Shown here in pieces: positions 41,701-53,700 of a stretch of 64,000 nt of DNA (position 1 is its first letter; every line of letters begins with the position of its first letter). The translations under genes and the position numbers were made by a program. Under the pieces are notes generated by a model that was not told where the DNA came from, made no database searches, and worked only from the letters and a program-made list of their open reading frames with translations. The DNA is from Branchiostoma lanceolatum (Eukaryota > Chordata > Leptocardii > Amphioxiformes > Branchiostomatidae): positions 5,001 to 69,000 of the forward strand of contig NC_089726.1 of NCBI RefSeq assembly GCF_035083965.1. The letters are read 5' to 3'.

Positions 41701-44700
41701 CCTGTCCCCAGGTGGTACCTGCAGTACTCAGGTGCATTACCTGTCCCCGGGTGGTACCCGTCCGCATGAAAGTTGTGTGAGTGATTTTTTGAATAAATTG
41801 AATGCTCTGAAATGGTGCTTGTGTCTGGTCTACTTCATGGTATCACACCTGTGTTCCAGCTGGGGTTACCGACTTCCAGACCATCCATGTGACAAGAGTG
41901 TGCGGGCAGCCTACAGGGCCATGTGCCACCACTGTCTTATACAGGTGTGTTTACTGTCTTATACAGGTGTGTATACTTCGATGAAGATTAGACATCCAGG
42001 TAATAAGATACGCCAAAAGCAGTTACTCAAACAACTGGATATGATTTTGGAAACGGTCAGACGTTTCAAGTAGCATCCACTACTTTTCGTCAGTGACTGT
42101 GAGCAAGATCAGTCAAACAGCAGGTTTATAACTACGAACTATGAATTGATATGCAAATAAAGAGAAGACAAATTTTTAGATAGTCCAATAGAAAGCAAAA
42201 TAGACAACTCAAGACAAGGTTGAAGTAAAAGGGGACAATAGCTCCTATTGTTTCAATATAGGAGCTAAAGCTGGTTTCCCCCTTTCTTAGACACCAAAAC
42301 CATCATAGAGAAGGATGGTCGCCTTCGGTTCGAAGTATACAGGAGGCCGACCCACACTGATCAGTATCTAGCCTTTGATTCTCACCACCCTTTGGAACAC
42401 AAACTGGCAGTTATAAAACTCTCTTTCATCGGGCAGAACCGAGGCAGAATGGACTGGTCTGTACCACTGTCTAATAGGGTCCACTAGGACTGTACCACTT
42501 TCTGATGGGGTCCACATGAAGTGTAACATCATGAACAGATTTTGTCATCACAAACTGTGATTTTTGTGTTTCTCAGGAGGTGTCATATTACAGCTGTGAC
42601 TTTTGTGTTTTTTAGGACATCTCATATTACGGCTGTATCGAGCTGACTGGTTCCCAGGGCAACATCCTACGTTTGTTACAACACTTTACTCCCCAAGACA
42701 CAGGTAACTCCTTAGTTATCACTCCCCAAGACACAGGTAACTCCTTAGTTATCACTCCCCAAGACACAGGTAACTCATTAGTTATCACTCCCCAAGACAC
42801 AGGTAACTCCTTAGTTATCACTCCCCAAGACACAGGTAACTCATTAGTTATCACTCCCCAAGACACAGGTAACTCCTTAGTTATCACTCCCCAAGACACA
42901 GGTAACTCCTTAGTTATCACTCCCCAAGACACAGGTAACTCCTTAGTTATCACTCCCCAAGACACAGGTAACTCCTTAGTTATCACTCCCCAAGACACAG
43001 GTAACTCCTTAGTTATCACTCCCCAAGACACGGGTAACTCCTTAGTTATCACTCCCTAAGACACGGGTAACTCATTAGTTATCACTCCCCAAGACACAGG
43101 TAACTCCTTAGTTATCACTCCCCAAGACACAGGTAACTCATTAGTTATCACTCCCCAAGACACAGGTAACTCCTTAGTTATCACTCCCCAAGACACAGGT
43201 AACTCCTTAGTTATCACTCCCCAAGACACAGGTAACTCCTTAGTTATCACTCCCCAAGACACAGGTAACTCCTTAGTTATCACTCCCCAAGACACGGGTA
43301 ACTCCTTAGTTATCACTCCCTAAGACACGGGTAACTCCTTAGTTATCACTCCCCAAGACACAGGAAACTCCTTAGTTATCACTCCCCAAGACACAGGTAA
43401 CTCCTTAGTTATCACTCCCCAAGACACAGGTAACTCCTTAGTTATCACTCCCCAAGACACGGGTAACTCCTTAGTTATCACTCCCCAAGACACAGGTAAC
43501 TCCTTAGTTATCACTCCCCAAGACACAGGTAACTCCTTAGTTATCACTCCCCAAGACACGGGTAACTCCTTAGTTATCACTCCCCAAGACACAGGTAACT
43601 CCTTAGTTATCACTCCCCAAGACACAGGTAACTCCTTAGTTATCACTCCCCAAGACACGGGTAACTCCTTAGTTATCACTCCCCAAGACACAGGTAACTC
43701 CTTAGTTATCACTCCCCAAGACACAGGTAACTCCTTAGTTATCACTCCCCAAGACACAGGTAACTCCTTAGTTATCACTCCCCAAGACACAGGTAACTCC
43801 TTAGTTATCACTCCCCAAGACACAGGTAACTCCTTAGTTATCACTCCCCAAGACACGGGTAACTCCTTAGTTATCACTCCCCAAGACACAGGTAACTCCA
43901 TAGTTATCACTCCCCAAGACACAGGTAACTCCTTAGTTATCACTCCCCAAGACACAGGTAACTCCTTAGTTATCACTCCCCAAGACACAGGTAACTCCTT
44001 AGTTATCACTCCCCAAGACGAAGGTAACTCCTTAGTTATCACTCCCCAAGACAAAGGTAACTCCTTAGTTATCACTCCCCAAGACACAGGTAACTCCTTA
44101 GTTATCACTCCCCAAGACACAGGTAACTCCTTAGTTATCACTCCCCAAGACACGGGTAACTCCTTAGTTATCACTCCCCAAGACACAGGTAACTCCTTAG
44201 TTATCACTCCCCAAGACACAGGTAACTTCTTAGTTATCACTCCCCAGGACACAGGTAACTCCTTAGTTATCACTCCCCAAGACACAGGTAACTCCTTAGT
44301 TATCACTCCCCAAGACACAGGTAACTCCTTAGTTATCACTCCCCAAGACACAGGTAACTTCTTAGTTATCACTCCCCAGGACACAGGTAACTTCTTAGTT
44401 ATCACTCCCCAAGACACAGGTAACTCCTTAGTTATCACTCCCCATGACACAGGTAACTTCTTAGTTATCACTCCCCATGACACAGGTAACTTCTTAGTTA
44501 TCACTCCCCATGACACAGGTAACTCCTTAGTTATCACTCCCCATGACACAGGTAACTTCTTAGTTATCACTCCCCATGACACAGGTAACTTCTTAGTTAT
44601 CACTCCCCATGACACAGGTAACTTCTTAGTTATCACTCCCCAAGACACAGGTAACTCCTTAGTTATCACTCCCCAAGACACGGGTAACTCCTTAGTTATC

Positions 44701-47700
44701 ACTCCCCAAGACACAGGTAACTCCTTAGTTATCACTCCCCAAGACACAGGTAACTCCTTAGTTATCACTCCCCAAGACACAGGTAACTCCTTAGTTATCA
44801 CTCCCCAAGACACAGGTAACTCCTTAGTTATCACTCCCCAAGACACAGGTAACTCCTTAGTTATCACTCCCCAAGACACGGGTAACTCCTTAGTTATCAC
44901 TCCCCAAGACACAGGTAACTCCATAGTTATCACTCCCCAAGACACAGGTAACTCCTTAGTTATCACTCCCCAAGACACAGGTAACTCCTTAGTTATCACT
45001 CCCCAAGACACAGGTAACTCCTTAGTTATCACTCCCCAAGACAAAGGTAACTCCTTAGTTATCACTCCCCAAGACAAAGGTAACTCCTTAGTTATCACTC
45101 CCCAAGACACAGGTAACTCCTTAGTTATCACTCCCCAAGACACAGGTAACTCCTTAGTTATCACTCCCCAAGACACGGGTAACTCCTTAGTTATCACTCC
45201 CCAAGACACAGGTAACTCCTTAGTTATCACTCCCCAAGACACAGGTAACTCCTTAGTTATCACTTCCCAGGACACAGGTAACTCATTAGTTATCACTCCC
45301 CAAGACACAGGTAACTTCTTAGTTATCACTCCCCAAGACACAGGTAACTCCTTAGTTATCACTCCCCAAGACACAGGTAACTCATTAGTTATCACTCCCC
45401 AAGACACAGGTAACTCCTTAGTTATCACTCCCCAAGACACAGGTAACTCCTTAGTTATCACTCCCCAAGACACAGGTAACTCCTTAGTTATCACTCCCCA
45501 AGACACAGGTAACTCCTTAGTTATCACTCCCCAAGACACAGGTAACTCCTTAGTTATCACTCCCCAAGACACAGGTAACTCATTAGTTATCACTCCCCAA
45601 GATACAGGTAACTCCTTAGTTATCACTCCCCAAGACACAGGTAACTCCTTAGTTATCACTCCCCAAGACACAGGTAACTCCTTAGTTATCACTCCCCAAG
45701 ACACAGGTAACTTCTTAGTTATCACTCCCCAGGACACAGGTAACTTCTTAGTTATCACTCCCCAAGACACAGGTAACTCCTTAGTTATCACTCCCCAAGA
45801 CACAGGTAACGTCTTAGTTATCACTCCCCAAGACACAGGTAACTTCTTAGTTATCACTCCCCAGGACACAGGTAACTCCTTAGTTATCACTCCCCAAGAC
45901 ACAGGTAACTTCTTAGTTATCACTCCCCAGGACACAGGTAACTCCTTAGTTATCACTTCCCAGGACACGGGTAACTCATTAGTTATCACTTCCCAGGACA
46001 CAGGTAACTCCTTAGTTATCACTCCCCAAGACACAGGTAACTCCTTAGTTATCACTCCCCAAGACACGGGTAACTCCCTAGACGGCACCCACAAGGCTGT
46101 ATACAGGGGTTTGTAGTTAAGCTGTGAGGTGTGTTTCTAATCAATCATGGATAGATGAGATATAATGAGTATAACTAAGTGTGTTTCATGTTCTCAGGTG
46201 GCTTTGGCTCTTTGAGCTCCTCAGAAGGAAGGGTGGAAGGAACAGCAACGCTCTACCGCCGGGACTGCTACCCCCACTGTGCACTGGGCCCAGTTACTTA
46301 CGTGTTCAGGACTGGTGAGTACTGCTGGTTACTTACATGTACAGGGCTCTGACTGGTGAGTACTGCTGGTTACTTACATGTTCAGGGCTCTGACTGGTGA
46401 GTACTGCTGGTTACTTACATGTTCAGGGCTCTGACTGGTGAGTACTGCCGGTTACTTACATGTTCAGGGCTCTGACTGGTGAGTACTGCTGGTTACTTAC
46501 ATGTTCATGGCTCTGACTGGTGAGTACTGCTGGTTACTTACATGTTCAGGGCTCTGACTGGTGAGTACTGCCGGTTACTTACATGTTCAGGGCTCTGACT
46601 GGTGAGTACTGCTGGTTACTTACATGTTCATGGCTCTGACTGGTGAGTACTGCTGGTTACTTACATGTTCAGGGCTCTGACTGGTGAGTACTGCTGGTTA
46701 CTTACATGTACAGGGCTCTGACTGGTGAGTACTGCTGGTTACTTATAGTGGTGCGGATCGGTCCGGCCGGACCGGTTCCGGACTTGTAAAACGTTTCGGT
46801 CCGAGTCCAAAAAAACCGAAACGCTGAGAACCGGTTTTTGGACTTGTCAAAATAATTAGCACTTATGTACATATGTACATCCTCTGTTTGATCCTTAACT
46901 CTCTAAACCCTTCAATAAATCACGAAGTTTGCGATAGAAAAGACGCAAACATTTGTTGTTGGCTTCTGATATGGCCGCTATGGCCGCTATTGCCGAAATC
47001 AGGAAGTCTCACAACTCCTCGCGAGATCTGGGTGACGTCAAGGGAACCTAGCGATGTGATTGGCTTAGCCATGTCATGCGTTGGGGGACTTCCCCAAATG
47101 GGCCCAGTGGCGGCCATGTTTGACCTGAGATAGAGAGAAGAAGCTTTGTTTTGCGGCCTTTGCCTGCAGCCCGGGAACATTGCGTGTCACAGGGTACAGG
47201 TCAGGTAAACACAATGCCGGCAGTATGTGAGAAAAATGATCCGGTGTGCCGGGGGCGTCAAAATATATTGCAAGGCTCTTGAGACGCCACCAGAGACAAC
47301 CCGACATGTAGGTCACCACGCTGATTAGAGAGCATACTAGTACTTTTGTTCTGAATATACACGTTGTTCTGACTGCAGACGTGTTTTTGTGTGAATCTTT
47401 CCCTAGTTTAGAGAATTTAGGGGGATTAACAATGGTAACAGCATCAGTCACATAATGTGACGGCAATGTTTGGTGCCGGACCGGACCTTACAAGTCCGGA
47501 CCTGAACCGAAACCTCTGGACTCGAGTCCGGACCGGAACCTGAACGTGGGTTTCGATCCGCACCACTAGTTACTTACATGTTCAGGGCTCTGACTGGTGA
47601 GTACTGCTAGTTACTTACATGTAGAGGGCTCTGACTGGTGAGTACTGCTGGTTACTTACATGTACAGGGCTCTGACTGGTGAGTACTGCTGGTTACTTAC

Positions 47701-50700
47701 ATGTTCAGGACTGGTGAGTACTGCTGGTTACTTACATGTTCAGGGCTCTGACTGGTGAGTACTGCTGGTTACTTACATGTACAGGGCTCTGACTGGTGAG
47801 TACTGCTGGTTACTTACATGTTCAGGACTGGTGAGTACTGCTGGTTACTTACATGTTCAGGGCTCTGACTGGTGAGTACTGCTGGTTACTTACATGTTCA
47901 GGACTGGTGAGTACTGCTGGTTACTTACATGTTCAGGACTGGTGAGTACTGCTGGTTACTTACATGTTCAGGGCTCTGACTGGTGAGTACTGCTGGTTAC
48001 TTACATGTACAGGGCTCTGACTGGTGAGTACTGCTGGTTACTTACGTGTTCAGGACTGGTGAGTACTGCTGGTTACTTACATGTTCAGGGCTCTGACCGG
48101 TGAGTACTGCTGGTTACTTACATGTTCAGGGCTCTGACTGGTGAGTACTGCTGGTTACTTACATGTACAGGGCTCTGACTGGTGAGTACTGCTGGTTACT
48201 TACATGTTCAGGACTGGTGAGTACTGCTGGTTACTTACATGTTCAGGGCTCTGACTGGTGAGTACTGCTGGTTACTTACGTGTTCAGGGCTCTGACTGGT
48301 GAGTACTGCTGGTTACTTACATGTTCAGGTCTGGTGAGTACTGCTGGTTACTTACATGTTCAGGACTGGTGAGTACTGCTGGTTACTTACGTGTTCAGGA
48401 CTGGTGAGTACTGCTGGTTACTTACGTGTTCAGGGCTCTGACTGGTGAGTACTGCTGGTTACTTACATGTTCAGGTCTGGTGAGTACTGCTGGTTACTTA
48501 CATGTTCAGGACTGGTGAGTACTGCTGGTTACTTACATGTTCAGGACTGGTGAGTACTGCCGGTTACTTACATGTTCAGGGCTCTGACTGGTGAGTACTG
48601 CTGGTTACTTACATGTTCAGGACTGGTGAGTACTGCTGGTTACTTACATGTTCAGGACTGGTGAGTACTGCTGGTTACTTACATGTTCAGGACTGGTGAG
48701 TACTGCTGGTTACTTACGTGTTCAGGACTGGTGAGTACTGCTGGTTACTTACATGTTCAGGACTGGTGAGTACTGCCGGTTACTTACATGTTCAGGGCTC
48801 TGACCGGTGAGTACTGCTGGTTACTTACATGTACAGGGCTCTGACTGGTGAGTACTGCTGGTTACTTACATGTTCAGGACTGGTGAGTACTGCTGGTTAC
48901 TTACATGTTCAGGGCTCTGACTGGTGAGTACTGCTGGTTACTTACATGTTCAGGACTGGTGAGTACTGCTGGTTACTTACGTGTTCAGGGCTCTGACTGG
49001 TGAGTACTGCCGGTTACTTACATGTTCAGGGCTCTGACCGGTGAGTACTGCTGGTTACTTACATGTACAGGGCTCTGACTGGTGAGTACTGCTGGTTACT
49101 TACATGTTCAGGACTGGTGAGTACAGCTGGTTACTTACATGTTCAGGGCTCTGACTGGTGAGTACTGCTGGTTACTTACATGTTCAGGACTGGTGAGTAC
49201 TGCTGGTTACTTACATGTACAGGGCTCTGACTGGTGAGTACTGCTGGTTACTTACATGTTCAGGGCTCTGACTGGTGAGTACTGCTGGTTACTTACGTGT
49301 TCAGGGCTCTGACTGGTGAGTACTGCTGGTTACTTACATGTTCAGGACTGGTGAGTACTGCCGGTTACTTACATGTTCAGGGCTCTGACTGGTGAGTACT
49401 GCTGGTTACTTACATGTTCAGGGCTCTGACTGGTGAGTACTGCTGGTTACTTACATGTTCAGGGCTCTGACTGGTGAGTACTGCTGGTTACTTACATGTT
49501 CAGGGCTCTGACTGGTGAGTACTGCCGGTTACTTACTTACAATTTAGAATAAGCTTGTTACGTACCTGTTGAGATATGTACATAGAATTAGACATGGTCA
49601 CTCTCATCAAAATTCCATGTCTGTTTTCAGAAAACAGTCAGGATCATTCTACTGCATCTTCCCGCCAGCTGTGGCTGTGGACCCACCCAGCCATCACCCA
49701 GGACGTTCTACAGGAGCTACAGCAGGTGGGTAAGGGGGGTCGGCAGGGGGGGAGCCCGGGAGGGCATGGGGTAAGCCAGGACCCACCCAGTCTGCACCCA
49801 GGACGTTCTACAGGAGCTCCAGCAGGTGGGTAAGGGGGGTCGGCAGGGGGGGAGCCCGGGAGGGCATGGGGTAAGCCAGGACCCACCCAGTCTGCACCCA
49901 GGACGTTCTACGGGAGCTCCAGCAGGTGGGTAAGGGGGGTCGGCAGGGGGGGAGCCCGGGAGGGCATGGGGTAAGCCAGGACCCACCCAGCCATCACCCA
50001 GGACGTTCTACGGGAGCTCCAGCAGGTGGGTAAGGGGGGTCGGCAGGGGGGGAGGGCATGGGGTAAGCCAGGACCCACCCAGTCTGCACCCAGGACATTC
50101 TACAGGAGCTACAGCAGGTGGGAAAGGGGGGTCGGCAGGGGGGAGGGCAGCGTTCCCGCCAGGCATACCTCAGTGCGTCAGGGGGGGAGGGCATGGAGTA
50201 GGGCAGGGGTAAAGAGGGTAGGGCAGGGGTAAAGGGGGGTCGGTAGGGGTAGAGCAGCACCCACCCAGGCTGCACATAGGACATTCTACAGGAGCTCCAG
50301 CAGGTGTGTATGGGGGGTCGGCAGGGGATAGGGCTTGGGGGCGAGGGCAGGACCCACCCAGATGCTCCCAGTGTTTGTGCTCCATACAGGTGTCTCACAC
50401 AAGTGTTTTTGTTCTAAAGAGGTGTCTCACACAAGTGTTTGTGTTCTATACAGGTGTCTCACAACAGTGTTTGTGTTCTATGCAGATGTCTCACACCGGT
50501 GTTTGTGTCCAGTCCATTGGCCATGAGCTGGTGAGGTTTCGGCTGACTGGACAGCTTGCTGCAGCTACCCTGGAGGCTGCCCTGAATCTCCCCCCCTTAC
50601 AGAATGGTGAACTCTCACGGTTCTCCGTTATTAGAAGTGTCATCTTATTTCCTGCTACCCCATGTGCTAAATCTGTCGATGTGTGTTGTCATGGCAACCT

Positions 50701-53700
50701 GAAAACAGACATGTTTGAAATGGAACAGTAAAATCATGCATGTAACTTCAATTTTCTATGTATTGTATATTTTGCAAGTTTTGTTTATTTTGTATTTTGG
50801 GTTTTATGTGATGTAAGTTTTGTGTGTTAATTTAGAGACAGTGCAACCAGGACAAGTGCTCTCCCTGACTGTGGTGGATCCTCGACTCAACATGCCCAGC
50901 AAGAGAACTAAAGTCACTCCACTCACAGCAGCAGGTAAGGTCACTCCGGAGAACTAAAGTCACTCCACTCACAGCAGCAGGTAAGGTCACTCCGGAGAAC
51001 TAAAGTCACGCCACTCACAACAGCAGGTAAGGTCACTCCGGAGAACTTAAGTCCCCCCACTCACAGCAGCAGGTAAGGTCACTCCGGAGAACTAAAGTCA
51101 CTCCACTCACAACAGCAGGTAAGGTCACTCCGGAGAACTAAAGTCACTGCACTAACAGCAGCAGGTAAGGTCACTCCGGAGAACTAAAGTCACTCCACTC
51201 ACAACAGCAGGTAAGGTCACTCCGGAGAACTAAAGTCACTCCACTCACAACAGCAGGTAAGGTCACTCCGGAGAACTAAAGTCACTGCACTAACAGCAGC
51301 AGGTAAGGTCACTCCGGAGAACTAAAGTCACTCCACTCACAACAGCAGGTAAGGTCACTCCGGAGAACTAAAGTCACTCCACTCACAACAGCAGGTAAGG
51401 TCACTCCGGAGAACTAAAGTCACTCCACTCACAACAGCAGGTAAGGTCACTCCGGAGAACTAGAGTCACTCCACTCACAACAGCAGGTAAGGTCACTCCG
51501 GAGAACTAAAGTCACTCCACTCACAACAGCAGGTAAGGTCACTCCGGAGAACTAAAGTAGTAGAGTTACATGTGTATGTGAGTAATGTTCTGTATGATAC
51601 TCTGTGTGTCCCCAGCTGACCCAGTAGAGTTACATGTGTATGTGAGTAATGTTCTGTATGATACTCTGTGTGTCCCCAGCTGACCCAGTAGAGTTACATG
51701 TGTATGTGAGTAATGTTCTGTATGATACTCTGTGTGTCCCCAGCTGACCCAGTAGAGTTACATGTGTATGTGAGTAATGTTCTGTATGATACTCTGTGTC
51801 CCCAGCTGACCCAGTAGAGTTACATGTGTATGTAAGTAATGTTCTGTATGATACTCTGTGTGTCCCCAGCTGACCCAGTAGAGTTACATGTGTATGTGAG
51901 TAATGTTCTGTATGATACTCTGTGTGTCCCCAGCTGACCCAGTAGAGTTACATGTGTATGTGAGTAATGTTCTGTATGATACTCTGTGTCCCCAGCTGAC
52001 CCAGTAGAGTAACATGTGTATGTGAGTAATGTTCTGTATGATACTCTGTGTCCCCAGCTGACCCAGTAGAGTTACATGTGTATGTGAGTAATGGTCTGTA
52101 TGATACTCTGTGTCCCCAGCTGACCCAGTAGAGTTACATGTGTATGTGAGTAATGTTCTGTATGATACTCTGTGTCCCCAGCTGACCCAGCAGAGTTACA
52201 TGTGTATGTGAGTAATGTTCTGTATGATACTCTGTGTGTCCCCAGCTGACCCAGTAGAGTTACATGTGTATGTGAGTAATGTTCTGTATGATACTCTGTG
52301 TGTCCCCAGCTGACCCAGTAGAGTTACATGTGTGTGTGAGTAATGTTCTGTATGATACTCTGTGTGTCCCCAGCTGACCCAGTAGAGTTACATGTGTGTG
52401 TGAGTAATGTTCTGTATGATACTCTGTGTGTCCCCAGCTGACCCAGTAGAGTTACATGTGTGTGTGAGTAATGTTCTGTATGATACTCTGTGTCCCCAGC
52501 TGACCCAGTAGAGTTACATGTGTGTGTGAGTAATGTTCTGTATGATACTCTGTGTGTCCCCAGCTGACCCAGTAGAGTTACATGTGTATGTGAGTAATGT
52601 TCTGTATGATACTCTGTGTCCCCAGCTGACCCAGTAGAGTAACATGTGTATGTGAGTAATGTTCTGTATGATACTCTGTGTGTCCCCAGCTGACCACGTA
52701 GAGTTACATGTGTATGTGAGTAATGGTCTGTATGATACTCTGTGTGTCCCCAGCTGACCCAGTAGAGTTACATGTGTATGTGAGTAATGTTCTGTATGAT
52801 ACTCTGTGTCCCCAGCTGACCCAGTAGAGTTACATGACTGTGTATGTGAGTAATGTTCTGTATGATACTCTGTGTCCCCAGCTGACCCAGTAGAGTTACA
52901 TGACTGTGTATGTGAGTAATGTTCTGTATGATACTCTGTGTCCCCAGCTGACCCAGTAGAGTTACATGTGTATGTGAGTAATGTTCTGTATGATACTCTG
53001 TGTCCCCAGCTGACCCAGCAGAGTTACATGTGTATGTGAGTAATGTTCTGTATGATACTCTGTGTGTCCCCAGCTGACCCAGTAGAGTTACATGTGTATG
53101 TGAGTAATGTTCTGTATGATACTCTGTGTCCCCAGCTGACCCAGCAGAGTTACATGTGTATGTGAGTAATGTTCTGTATGATACTCTGTGTGTCCCCAGC
53201 TGACCCAGTAGAGTTACATGTGTATGTAAGTAATGTTCTGTATGATACTCTGTGTGTCCCCAGCTGACCCAGTAGAGTTACATGTGTATGTGAGTAATGT
53301 TCTGTATGATACTCTGTGTCCCCAGCTGACCCAGTAGAGTTACATGTGTATGTGAGTAATGTTCTGTATGATACTCTGTGTGTCCCCAGCTGACCCAGTA
53401 GAGTTACATGTGTATGTGAGTAATGTTCTTTATGATACTCTGTGTGTCCCCAGCTGACCCAGTAGAGTTACATGTGTATGTGAGTAATGTTCTGTATGAT
53501 ACTCTGTGTCCCCAGCTGACCCAGTAGAGTTACATGTGTATGTGAGTAATGTTCTGTATGATACTCTGTGTGTCCCCAGCTGACCCAGTAGAGTTACATG
53601 TGTATGTGAGTAATGTTCTGTATGATACTCTGTGTGTCCCCAGCTGACCCAGTAGAGTTACATGTGTATGTGAGTAATGTTCTGTATGATACTCTGTGTG

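Noticed and set aside
38501..42073. Plus-strand open frame of about 1,190 codons, and two further overlapping long frames
   Set aside because: It is a 56-bp repeat without stops in any forward frame. The real coding part is exon 4 only, and the continuation crosses dozens of donors and then a normal intron.
43320..46094. Minus-strand 924-codon frame of ITKELPVSWGV repeats
   Set aside because: The antisense of the 33-bp POP1 exon 6 array; the open frame follows from a stop-free unit divisible by three.
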